Shown here: in pieces, positions 25,622 to 34,269 of the stretch | Layout of the letters: each line of letters starts with the position of its first letter | Numbering within the stretch: the stretch's first letter is position 1 | Origin: Argentina anserina | Lineage: Eukaryota; Streptophyta; Magnoliopsida; Rosales; Rosaceae | Reading direction: 5' to 3' | NCBI RefSeq assembly: GCF_933775445.1 | Contig: NW_026089531.1 | Span: forward strand, 186,001 to 250,000 | Length of the DNA: 64,000 nucleotides | Position numbers and translations under genes: made by a program | Notes under the pieces: model-generated | Database searches by the model: none | The model's input: the letters and a program-made list of their open reading frames with translations, nothing else | What the model was told of the DNA's origin: nothing

Positions 25622-26038
25622 TTCGATTAAGACCGCTTGGAATGAATCGAATGTGTTAAGTGTCTATGTGTTTAGGTTACTGCTTAGGACCCTAATTGCA
25701 TGATCCAACCTTAGTTATTCATGATAGTGTCTCGGCAAGACTGTTAAAGGAGGACTAGAATCTGATTTTCGTTAGCTTTGTATGATTTGTTTTGGTAATA
25801 TATTATGTGTTGGTTGGTTGATCACATGTATATATTAGTTTAGGTTTTATTTTCTGTTTTTATCTTTCAACCCGATCCTATATATCAAACTCTTTTAAAC
25901 ACTCATGAATTTGTTGTTAAATGTTTGTGATTCTTTACCCTGGTTGGATCCCCGGTTTGTGAACGATACCCTCTTGCTTTATACTACTAACGATGCTTAC
26001 AGGGTTAATATTGATCTCGAGTAATCGAACCGATCAAA

Positions 26039-26058
26039 TGGCGCCGTTGCCGGGGATC
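26039..26058 (+). other. Primer binding site, complementary to tRNA-Asp
   Basis: TGGCGCCGTTGCCGGGGATC begins two bases after the 5' LTR end. Its complement is the 3' end of plant tRNA-Asp(GTC) including CCA, all 20 bases as I recall that tRNA. tRNA-Asp priming is known for Athila/Tat-type plant Gypsy elements. It fixes the element orientation as + and the 5' LTR end at 26036. Confidence 0.95.
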
Positions 26059-26074
26059 CATCATTATGGATCCC
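26053..26074 (+). other. 9-bp perfect stem-loop overlapping the PBS end
   Basis: GGGATCCAT (26053-26061), loop CATT, ATGGATCCC (26066-26074): a perfect 9-bp stem. The left arm includes the last six PBS bases, so primer annealing and this hairpin would compete. The ATG in the right arm opens only 14 codons before a stop at 26108-26110. A structural role in the RNA is inference. Confidence 0.7.
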
Positions 26075-26091
26075 AATCTTTTAATTTCGAA

Positions 26092-26150
26092 TTCACTGTT
26101 CATATTGTAAATTTGTATATTATTTTCACTGTTCATATTGTAAATTTGTA
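26092..26150 (+). repeat. 33-bp-period direct repeat in the leader
   Basis: TTCACTGTTCATATTG plus TAAATTTGTA occurs at 26092-26117 and again at 26125-26150, identical over 26 bp, just downstream of the PBS. Confidence 0.9.
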
Positions 26151-26274
26151 AATTTCTATATTTTTTCTTATTTTATTCTAACATATAGTAATTTTATCTT
26201 AGGTTGTTATTTTTTATGATTGAATGCATGATTGTTGTAGGTTGTAAATCGAACGGAATAGGTAAAGTCCCTTT

Positions 26275-26640
26275 TGTTAATATTAGCCTTAACCCCTCAT
26301 GTTTTCTTCCAAATTTTTTGCATGAGGTTGAGGGCGGCTTTTATTAACACTTGGAGATTCGTCTAACACCCAAGTTTGTTTCTAGCTGAGTAAGGGGCAC
26401 GCTTTTTCATTACTCTGGTGCATGGGACCAAAAATTGGATCTCAGAGAACTATTGACTGACATACATCTCGGTGATGGAGTCGATAGGGGGCTTACCCTC
26501 CATAGTTCAACAAATGAGTCCTACCATGTTCACTATCTCTGAATTAGCTATCCGGCCATCTGAAACAATGATTCAAACTTGTGTCTAGGCATCCATACTT
26601 AGGCCGCACATCCACCTTGGTTTACAACTTAGAATCAATC
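26275..26640. other. Unrecognised stretch of the internal region
   Basis: More complex in composition than its surroundings (for example TTGAGGGCGGC, GGTGATGGAGTCGATAGG, GGCCGCACATCC). It sits where gag would start, but every frame has stops and I see no Gag or zinc-knuckle pattern. It could be a decayed gag remnant, leader or captured DNA. Confidence 0.4.
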
Positions 26641-26682
26641 GATCATTTAATTGTTTGAATGACAACTTCAGAATGTTAAAGC

Positions 26683-26700
26683 AAAAAAAAAAAAAAAAAA
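26683..26700 (+). repeat. Poly-A tract (18 A)
   Basis: Eighteen consecutive A inside the element, followed by CTTGTGAATT. No upstream gene-like sequence or target duplication shows it to be a retroposed mRNA tail. Length may vary between copies or reads. Confidence 0.9.
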
Positions 26701-27303
26701 CTTGTGAATTGTATGAACTTTGTTAACTTAAAGAACTAACTTATGAGTCCTTATTTTATTTTGTTGTAACATATAGTAATTGTAATTGTGTATACTTTAT
26801 CAGGTTTTTGATTTGAGAAATTAAAACGAACTTAAACATAAGATTTGACATCATGTTGGATTGGTTGTTAAGCTTGTTTTCGTTTCGTTTTCCCCTTAAC
26901 ATGTGCTTATTATATTTAAATGACTTTTGACATATTTGTGACTTGTATATACAATGACTTCCTAATTGTTATTCTCTAACTTTTGCATTGCATCTTCATT
27001 ATTTATTCTAATTGCATTCATTTTGCATCTCATTCATGTGGCATTTTAAATTCCACGGAATATCATATGGCTAGAGGAACATAGTCTCTTAAGGACCTCA
27101 CGTCCTATGTTATGTTTGGTAGGTTCCCACTTACACTAATGATTTTAACTGAGATTTTACAGATTTATAGTGAAGTGACCAGCAATGAGCTTCATAATAT
27201 ACTACAAGGTTGGACAACAAAATGGCGAAAGAGAAACCCCATAATGTGTCACCTACAAAATGATTGAAAGGAAAACTCGGTCTAAGCTATTAGACTTTAA
27301 ACA
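26701..27303. other. A/T-rich internal sequence, nothing recognised
   Basis: No reading frame of note, no domain remnant and no clear repeat beyond the short pair ending at 26781. In a full-length relative this zone would lie at the end of pol, because the conserved post-pol motif follows at 27304. Confidence 0.6.
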
Positions 27304-27330
27304 TAAGCGCTTGTTGGGAGGCAACCCAAT
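27304..27330 (+). other. Conserved post-pol motif (GCGCT...GGGAGGCAACCC) with hairpin
   Basis: AAGCGCTTGTTGGGAGGCAA followed by CCCAAT. TTGGG (27314-27318) pairs with CCCAA (27325-27329) around an AGGCAA loop. From memory this signature sits just after pol in many plant Athila/Tat/Ogre-type elements. Here it marks the start of the retained 3' non-coding region although pol is gone. Its function is not established to my knowledge. Confidence 0.7.
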
Positions 27331-27516
27331 TTGTTTTCTTTTATATTTATTGTTTTTATTTATTTTTGTTCTTTTTGATTTTTTTTTGTGCATGTGTAGG
27401 TTAGTTTTCGAGAAAACGTGAAGAGGAGCAAAACATTTTCGTTCAACAGAATCTGGCAGAAACAGTCCGTCGAGTTCGGCAGACTGTATCTCCCAGCTCA
27501 CAGGGACTTGGAATAT

Positions 27517-27941
27517 GTGCTTTATATGAAAACAAAGGTCTTTGAGTCTAGTTTCTGTATCTTTTTACAGAACTAGATTTAGAGGTCTACATCATTCCCA
27601 GTTGCAATTTGAAGGCAGCAAGGTCGTGTCAGAAATTCAGAACTCGTGCAGTTGCAGTCCAGAAACGGCGAAACATGGAGCACTTCCGGCCTAACTGTGT
27701 GGTCGTGTCATATATGGATTGAAAGCTTGTTGTGTTATCTTCAAATTTTATTCAGGCCACGTTTCCATTCCAGCTGTTTAAATTAATGGAATTCAGGTAC
27801 AAAGAGGTAAAGGTCATTCCAGTTTTTCATTCTATGAACTTGTTTTTCGTGACAAATTTGCAGGGGCATAACTTTCTCCTCATTTGGAGTTAGCAAACGT
27901 ACTTTATATGCTTGGAAAGCTAGAATATCAGCTTTCAATTC
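27517..27941 (+). repeat. Two degenerate copies of a motif shared with the 3' LTR
   Basis: GTGCTTTATATGAAAACAAA...TTTGAGTCTAGTTTCTGT (27517-27558) and CGTACTTTATATGCTTGG...AAAGCTAGAA (27898-27933) resemble 30163-30206 and 30706-30745 in the 3' LTR. The first and the 30163 copy share TTTTGAGTCTAGTTTCTGTA-like sequence almost fully. These are short modules repeated through the non-coding parts of the element; no function is assigned. Confidence 0.6.
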
Positions 27942-28124
27942 CCACTGTTGTCTTACTGTTCGGAGATTATTTTCAAACGTTATGAAGCATGGAATGCAAG
28001 CTGTTGGACCGCGTCATGGGGGAGCTTTTCTCATCATTTTCTCATCTTTATCCCATGTTTTTATTTTTGTTTTTGTTTCCTTCCACTATGAGTCTTTCAT
28101 TGCATTATTTATTTTTTGACATTC

Positions 28125-28160
28125 ATTGAGGACAATGCATGATTCGAGTGTGGGGGAAGG
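28125..28160 (+). other. GAGGACAATGCA...GTGTGGGGG block
   Basis: ATTGAGGACAATGCATGATT followed by CGAGTGTGGGGGAAGG. As I recall, similar blocks are frequent in the 3' part of plant Athila/Tat elements. The GTGTGGGG core is the first of three in the element (also 28845-28854 and 29739-29746), resembling a second polypurine tract. Confidence 0.6.
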
Positions 28161-28834
28161 TTTACATGTTAGAGTCATAAAATCAAAAAAATAAAATTTT
28201 ATTTGTATTTTTTGTTTTGTTTTGAGTCATAGGTATGCCTTTAACTGTCTAGGATGAGTTGATCTTTGAATGATTGGTTGAAAGATGATCACAAGATTGG
28301 AAATTGAACTTAATTGCAATTTGATGGTTAATCAATGTGTAGAAATTGTACGAACATGTAGTAGATGGGGATTTTGAAACTTATGTACAAAATGAGCATG
28401 TTCCTTACTTGTTTAAATTCATGTAACCTATGTGAGTTTCGAGCCATATATGTGCTTTTCTTTGGAGAGTTTAATCTATCGTTTATTGGCTATATAACCT
28501 CATTACATCTATTTTGATCAATTCATATGCCATAGAATTGCAATGAACTAGAGAATGCTAGAACTTACTTTGTGAAACTTTCGAAGCTTTATGTCATAAT
28601 ATACTCTGATTTTGAAAATGATTATTGGATCTTTTTAGGATTCCACCACTTAAGCCAAAAAGCCTTTTGCCTTATTTGTACCCTGCTTGGGACACCTTAG
28701 TATTAACCCATTTGAGCCTACGTTAAACCTTTTATTCATCACCAACATGTTAATATCCTTGCTTAGTATAGTTATATCTCTACCTTGTTCTTGAGGCTTG
28801 GCAGAGCTAATATTTGATGTTAATATGGAGTGAT

Positions 28835-28860
28835 GATTCGATTCAAGTGTGGGGTTATGC
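28835..28860 (+). other. Second GTGTGGGG tract
   Basis: GATTCGATTCAAGTGTGGGG followed by TTATGC. It resembles the tract at the 3' LTR border (AAGTGTGGGGTTGT), about 0.9 kb upstream of it. It might act as an additional plus-strand priming site or be a duplicated remnant of a former LTR border; neither is shown. Confidence 0.5.
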
Positions 28861-28879
28861 TATGTATTTATTTGTGCCG

Positions 28880-28987
28880 TATGAAAATGGTGAAAAGAAA
28901 AAAATGAAAGATGCCGTGTGAGAAAAAGAAAAGAAAAAGATATATACACGGTTAGAAAAAAAAAAAGATAGAAAAAGAAAGAGAAGT
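28880..28987 (+). repeat. Purine-rich low-complexity tract
   Basis: Mostly GAAAAAGAAAAG-type sequence broken by GCCGTGTG and TATATACACGG. It gives an artefactual minus-strand open frame rich in Phe and Ser (28860-29153). Confidence 0.8.
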
Positions 28988-29712
28988 AAGAAGTTACGGC
29001 ATAGCTATGTTTGATGTGAATTTGGAGTTGTGATGTATTTGTTGAAGGCTCAAAAATGTTGTACTTTAGCCTTTGTTCGTTTTCACAATGTTTAGAGTGA
29101 AGAATGAGCCAACATGATAACATTGGCCCTTGTTTTATGGAGTATGGCGACATAAGGTGAATGAGTAATGCTCTGCTAAGTCTTGAGGATGACCTTTGTG
29201 ATTCCTTTTACCTAAGAAAATAATATCCTTACCGAGCCTAAGCCTACCTTTTATAAAGATCCGCATGATTCTTAAAATGAGTAGCTCTTGATTTGTGGAG
29301 TTTGTTTCATGAGTAAGCATATGGTTTGGGTTCATTTGTGTATATGATTGGTATCTCTTATGAGAATTTCGAATTCACTATGTGTTCATAACTCTTATGT
29401 GTGAAAAGATTTTAAGCATATGCTATGTTCTTGAGAGAAAAGATTCGGAGTGCATATCCCTTGTGAGTTGAATTTGAACTTGTTTTGAACATGTTGAGCT
29501 TAATATCACTTATGTTTCTGCCATGTCTTACTTGTTATGCGAGTTCTCATGTTTATTAACCACTGAATTCATTCTATCTATTTCGATTAAGTGTTATTCT
29601 TGATGCTATGATTTTGAAGATCTCTGAGATAAAATGTTGAAGGCATTATTGTTGAGTCATTAGTTTAGTTGTTTTGATTTTTGTTTTATGTTTTTGTTTC
29701 CCTTTTCTAGTG

Positions 29713-29732
29713 TTTGCTAAGGGACTAGCAAA
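29713..29732 (+). other. 7-bp hairpin next to the purine-rich tract
   Basis: TTTGCTA (29713-29719), loop AGGGAC, TAGCAAA (29726-29732) is a perfect stem, four bases upstream of the tract that abuts the 3' LTR. A GGGACTAGCAAA-type sequence in this place is, from memory, common in Athila/Tat relatives. Confidence 0.7.
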
Positions 29733-29736
29733 GCTT

Positions 29737-29750
29737 AAGTGTGGGGTTGT
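29737..29750 (+). other. Polypurine-like tract at the 3' LTR border
   Basis: AAGTGTGGGGTTGT ends directly before TGATAGGAGC, the 3' LTR start, where the plus-strand primer tract is expected. It is not a pure purine run but has the GTGTGGGG core seen in relatives. Position is the main support. Confidence 0.75.
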
Positions 29751-30111
29751 TGATAGGAGCACAAAGTGTGACGTTCTTAATATGTTTATGCCCTATTCTT
29801 ACTCTTTGTTACCTCTTATTTAGTAGGTTTTAGTTTCTTTTGTATGAATAAGTGTCTAGGTAGAGCTTATATCAATTATGAATGAATTGATGATGAAATC
29901 GTGCTAAGTGTTAATAATCCTTGTTGAGATATGATTCCTTGTTCGAGTATGATTCATCCTTTCGTATTTCTTTGTTTCTAACATACTTATTCTTATTAGG
30001 AAATACAAATCCATGTTGGAGAAGGAAAACAATCCTAGTTCCACAAGGAAAGAGAAGAAAATACACTTAAAAGCTCAATCCATGCAAGAAATCAAAATGC
30101 TGTCAAGATTC

Positions 30112-30800
30112 ATAGTCCAACTTCGACGGGCTCCCATGGATAGCTCCGATCGAGTTAGAAGACGTACCTTATATGGATAAAAAGGATTTTGAGTCTAGTT
30201 TCTGTAGGATGTGGAATCAAATCAATATCTTATTCCTACAGGGAGATATGACCAAATCATTACTCGGAGGTCAGGTGAGCTCGTCGGAATTATCTCAGCC
30301 ATTGATTTGCTTTTGATCCAAGGGTTATGAGGGAAACTTGGGACCTTGTTTGTCCTGCATATAGAGCACAAATATGATCAGAATATCCATAAATCCATGC
30401 ACCAAAGAATGTCAAAGAAGGCATGCAGCAAATTAAATGAGAAGAGGCAAGAAAGTCAAAGAAGGCATGCAGCAAATTTAATGAGGAAAGGTAAGAAAAA
30501 TCAAACATGGCTGCAACAATTAAGACTTTTGATGCCTCCCTAATTCAAAGGAAGAAATTTGTGCAAAAGAAATCAGCATTAAAGGAGGAAGAAGATATGC
30601 AATTAATGCAAAAGATATGCAATCCTTATAGAAATCAGAATTCTGGCACTGCAGATCATCCAACTTTGACGAGCTCTCCTGGACAGCTCAAAAGGATTGA
30701 GAAATTGTACCTTATATGGATGAAAAGCCACGGAAGTCTAGTTGAATTTGCCAGTTGGAATCATCTCAATATCTATTTTCTAGAGAAAGTTATGTCCACA
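30112..30800 (+). repeat. Two diverged copies of a ~140-bp module in U3
   Basis: About 30112-30250 and 30656-30800 share the order CCAACTT-GACG-GCTC, a TAGCTC/CAGCTC stretch, GTACCTTATATGGAT-AAAAG, GTCTAGTT, GGAATCA--TCAATATCT and TTTTCTA/TTCCTACAG. Substitutions and small gaps are many. It probably reflects an old internal U3 duplication. Confidence 0.7.
30411..30498 (+). repeat. 44-bp tandem duplication in U3
   Basis: GTCAAAGAAGGCATGCAGCA... at 30411 and again at 30455, two copies differing at a few positions (AATTAAATGAGAAG against AATTTAATGAGGAAAG). Tandem sub-repeats in U3 are common and may affect enhancer content; no effect is shown. Confidence 0.9.
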
Positions 30801-30897
30801 ACAAGGGACAAAGGTCAGATCTGCCGAATCTAGGAAACCTCAACCAATTTGGTTTCAACTTTGTGGACTTTGTGGCCATCTTCCCTTGGGTTTCTTC

Positions 30898-30910
30898 CTC
30901 TATATATAGC
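30898..30910 (+). promoter_or_regulatory. Putative U3 TATA box
   Basis: CTCTATATATAGC, a strong plant-type TATA element, in the middle of the 3' LTR. Transcription would be expected about 25-35 bp downstream, near ATCATCAACC (30932). The equivalent sequence is absent from the 5' LTR, so this copy probably cannot drive its own genomic RNA from the normal place. Confidence 0.7.
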
Positions 30911-32009
30911 ACCTCAATTCCACAGAAAAAGATCATCAACCTTGCTCACAAGACTTGCCAAAGCTCTGCCCAAACACTTTCATTCACCAAGAACCATAGA
31001 ATCCGAATTCACCACCCTTCATCATATTTTCTGTCCAAAGCTTGGGAGCCTAGGATACCATACTCTTGAAGATCTCGTGCTACCTCTGTAAGGAACCTTG
31101 GGAGGAGAATTATAAAGTGTAACTCTATGATCTTCATGTTTAGTTTTCGGGTTTTTATGTTCTTGTTCTTGGATGATTTATGTTTAGGTTTTGTTAAAGA
31201 TATTTTTATTCTTGTCTATGAGATATTTGTAACTTTTGAATGACATCATGAATTAAGGTTTTCGATTTTTAATTCAATGATTTTAGGTGTTATGCCATGA
31301 GTTTATGTTTATTTATTTAAATGATTTTCGGTGTGTTCTTACTTACGTGTGTGATTGATACCCGGAAGTTGACGTCGCATGTGTAATAATCCAAAGTTAT
31401 AAACGATTTTGATACTTGGGAGTTGATTAATTGTTTGTTCTTTGTCACCTTCACCGATTATTGCCTAGGTTCGGTTAGACTTGTGCATTTGAATATGTTT
31501 ATCTTTTCTATGTGATTTTTGGAATTGCATGATTGTTGGTTAAGTAGGTGACATGCTTAATGAATTCAATATGCGTGGCTTTGAAGTTGCATGGTAGGAT
31601 AAGTATGTTAGATTTCGAATGAGGTTGGGACTGAGTTCGAATGTGTTAAAGTGTCATTGAGTTAGGAACCTTGGGAGGAACTTAACTGCATAACCGATTC
31701 TAGGATGTATAATGAACCTTACGGCATGAACTTAATTGAGATTAGATTTCGTTACCTTTGTTCTTATGTTATTTGTTTGGTAATTGCTTATGTGTTGGTT
31801 GGTTGATCACATGTATATATTAGCTTAGGTTTATTTTCTGTTGGAACCGAAATATGTCTCAAATCTTTTAAACTCTTATGAATTCGTTGTTAAATGTTTG
31901 TGATTCTTTACCCTGGTTGGATCCCCGGTTTGTGAACGATACCCTCTTGCTTTATACTACTAACGATGCTTACAGGGTTAATATTGATCTCGAGTAATCG
32001 AACCGATCA

Positions 32010-32014
32010 GAGAG
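32010..32014. repeat. Target site duplication, right copy (GAGAG)
   Basis: Matches the left copy at 24767-24771. The sequence then continues as TTTTGCAAGTG, the expected satellite phase. Confidence 0.96.
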
Positions 32015-34269
32015 TTTTGCAAGTGTGGGAGTGTGTTTCTTTCAAACTGAGTATCTTTACATCGTTTGCGTATCTTTACTATTCCAATTGTGTATCTTTA
32101 CATCGTTTGCGTATCTTTACTATTCCAATTGTGTATCTTTTCATTTCTCGTTTGAGTATCTTTCTGTAAGGCTTCTGATGCGAGTTTCTATTGTATTTGA
32201 GAGTTTTGCAAGTGTGGGAGTGTGTTTCTTTCAAACTGAGTATCTTTACATCGTTTGCGTATCTTTACTATTCCAATTGCGTATCTTTACATCGTTTGCG
32301 TATCTTTACTATTCCAATTGTGTGTGTATCTTTTCATTTCTCGTTTGAGTATCTTTCTGTAAGGCTTCTGATGTGAGTTTTTATTGAATTTGAGAGTTTT
32401 GCAAGTGCGAGTGTGTTTCTTTCAAACTGAGTATCTTTACATCGTTTGCGTATCTTTACTATTCCAATTGTGTATCTTTACATCGTTTGCGTATATTTAC
32501 TATTCCAATTGTGTATCTTTACATCGTTTGCGTATCTTTACTATACCAATTGTGTATCTTTTCATTTCTCGTTTGAGTATCTTTCTGTAAGGCTTCTGAT
32601 GCGAGTTTCTATTGAATTTGAGAGTTTTGCAAGTGTGGGAGTGTGTTTCATTCAAAATGAGTATCTTTACATCGTTTGCGTATCTTTACTATACCAATTG
32701 CATATCTTTACATCGTTTGCGTATCTTTACTATTCCAATTGTGTATGTTTTCATTTCTCGTTTGAGTATCTTTCTGTAAGGCTTTCGGATGCGAGTTTCT
32801 ATTGAATTTGAGAGTTTTGCAAGTGTGGGAGTGTGTTTCATTCAAACTGAGTATCTTTACATCGTTTGCGTATCTTTACTATACCAATTGTGTATCTTTA
32901 CATCGTTTGCGTATCTTTACTATTCCAATTGTGTACCTTTTCATTTCTCGTTTGAGTATCTTTCTGTAAGGCTTTCAGATGCGAGTTTCTATTGAATTTG
33001 AGAGTTTTGCAAGTGTGGGAGTGTGTTTCATTCAAACTGAGTATCTTTACATCGTTTGCGTATCTTTACTATACCAATTGTGTATCTTTTCATTTCTCGT
33101 TTGAGTATCTTTCTGTAAGGCTTCTGATGCGAGTTTCTATTGTATTTGAGAGTTTTGCAAGTGTGGGAGTGTGTTTCTTTCAAACTGAGTATCTTTACAT
33201 CGTTTGCGTATCTTTACTATTCCAATTGGGTATCTTTACATCGTTTGCGTATCTTTACTATTCGAATTGTGTATCTTTTCATTTCTCGTTTGAGTATCTT
33301 TCTGTAAAGCTTCTGATGCGAGTTTCTATTGAATTTGAGAGTTTTGCAAGTGTGGGAGTGTGTTTCATTCAAACTGAGTATCTTTACATCGATTGCGTAT
33401 CTTTACTATACCAATTGCATATCTTTACATCGTTTGCGTATCTTTACTATTCCAATTGTGTATCTTTTCATTTCTCGTTTGAGTATCTTTCTGTAAGGCT
33501 TTCGGATGCGAGTTTCTATTGAATTTGAGAGTTTTGCAAGTGTGGGAGTGTGTTTCATTCAAACTGAGTATCTTTACATCGTTTGCGTATCTTTACTATT
33601 CCAATTGTGTATCTTTACATCGTTTGCGTATCTTTACTATTCCAATTGTGTGTGTATCTTTTCATTTCTCGTTTGAGTATCTTTCTGTAAGGCTTCTGAT
33701 GCGAGTTTCTATTGTATTTGAGAGTTTTGCAAGTGTGGGAGTGTGTTTCTTTCAAACTGAGTATCTTTACATCGTTTGCGTATCTTTACTATTCCAATTG
33801 TGTATCTTTACATCGTTTGCGTATCTTTACTATTCCAATTGTGTATCTTTTCATTTCTCGTTTGAGTATCTTTCTGTAAGGCTTCTGATGCGAGTTTCTA
33901 TTGTATTTGAGAGTTTTGCAAGTGTGGGAGTGTGTTTCTTTCAAACTGAGTATCTTTACATCGTTTGCGTATCTTTACTATTCCAATTGGATATCTTTAC
34001 ATCGTTTGCGTATCTTTACTATTCCAATTGTGTGTGTATCTTTTCATTTCTCGTTTGAGTATCTTTCTGTAAGGCTTCTGATGTGAGTTTTTATTGAATT
34101 TGAGAGTTTTGCAAGTGCGAGTGTGTTTCTTTCAAACTGAGTATCTTTACATCGTTTGCGTATTTTTACTATTCCAATTGCGTATCTTTACATCGTTTGC
34201 GTATCTTTACTATTCCAATTGTGTGTGTATCTTTTCATTTCTCGTTTGAGTATCTTTCTGTAAGGCTTT

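Larger units (their letters stand above)
24772..26036 (+). mobile_element. 5' LTR, rearranged (1265 bp)
   Basis: Three parts. Part 1 (24772-~25000) matches the 3' LTR start (29751-~29979) with about four differences. Part 2 (~24996-25571) is inverted relative to the 3' LTR, matching the complement of about 30932-31618 with many substitutions and gaps. Part 3 (25572-26036) is direct again, matching 31565-32009; its last 124 bp (25913-26036) are identical to 31886-32009. The U3 section equivalent to about 29991-30931 is missing, including the TATA box. The LTR ends CGATCA two bases before the PBS. The open stretch at 25424-25630 lies mostly in the inverted part and is not a gene. Confidence 0.9.
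26167..26781 (+). repeat. Dispersed direct repeat pair in the internal region
   Basis: CTTATTTTATTCTAACATAT plus AGTAATT (from 26167) recurs at 26750-26781 as CTTATTTTATT-TTGTTG-TAACATATAGTAATT. The intervening block is about 580 bp and includes an 18-A tract; it may be a duplication scar or an acquired segment. Confidence 0.6.
26037..29750 (+). other. Internal region of the retrotransposon, no coding capacity
   Basis: 3.7 kb between the LTRs. It holds the PBS and leader (26039-~26270), about 1 kb of unrecognised sequence (~26270-27300, where gag-pol would be expected), and about 2.4 kb resembling the long 3' non-coding region of Athila/Tat elements (27304-29750). It is A/T-rich with stops in all frames. 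Short minus-strand open stretches at 27253-27501, 28860-29153 and 29135-29335 show low-complexity or unrecognisable translations and are not called as genes. Confidence 0.85.
24772..32009 (+). mobile_element. Non-autonomous Ty3/Gypsy-type LTR retrotransposon (Athila/Tat-like, LARD-like)
   Basis: A 7238-bp element with TG...CA ends (TGATAGGAGC...CGATCA), 5-bp target duplications, two LTRs, a tRNA-Asp PBS and a purine-rich tract at the 3' LTR. The internal 3.7 kb has no gag, protease, RT, RNase H or integrase reading frame; open frames are under about 110 codons and none resembles a retroelement domain, so mobilisation must have been in trans. Assignment near Athila/Tat rests on non-coding hallmarks as I know them from that clade: the tRNA-Asp PBS, the GGGAGGCAACCC motif that normally follows pol, the GAGGACAATGCA...GTGTGGGGG block, and the CTAGCAAA...AAGTGTGGGG tract. 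The LTRs are strikingly unequal (1265 and 2259 bp) because the 5' one is rearranged. It is the only transposable element in the window. Confidence 0.92.
29751..32009 (+). mobile_element. 3' LTR (2259 bp), apparently complete
   Basis: Starts TGATAGGAGC and ends CGATCA before the target duplication. U3 is about 29751-30930, with a TATA box at 30901-30909; R-U5 is from about 30931. It contains a 44-bp tandem duplication (30411-30498) and two diverged copies of a module (30112-30250 and 30656-30800). Short + strand open stretches at 30346-30833 and 30755-31091 encode nothing recognisable and span the promoter and start region, so they are not genes. It has 14 bases, TCTAACATACTTAT (29977-29990), whose reverse complement lies at 31599-31612: the pair used at the 5' LTR inversion. 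Confidence 0.92.

Noticed and set aside
25424..25630. 68-codon open frame in the 5' LTR
   Set aside because: Its greater part is inverted R-U5, read on the wrong strand for the LTR, and its end crosses the inversion joint into direct U5; no family resemblance.
26683..26700. Processed pseudogene or SINE tail at the A-tract
   Set aside because: No gene-like or Pol III-like sequence upstream and no flanking target duplication; probably simple slippage in A/T-rich DNA.
27253..29335. Minus-strand open frames of 66-97 codons in the internal region
   Set aside because: Antisense to the element, low complexity (Phe-rich from the purine tract) or unrecognisable; no retroelement domain.
30346..31091. 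Overlapping + strand open frames in the 3' LTR
   Set aside because: They lie in U3 and R across the TATA box and the 44-bp duplication; not shared with the 5' LTR; no recognisable product.
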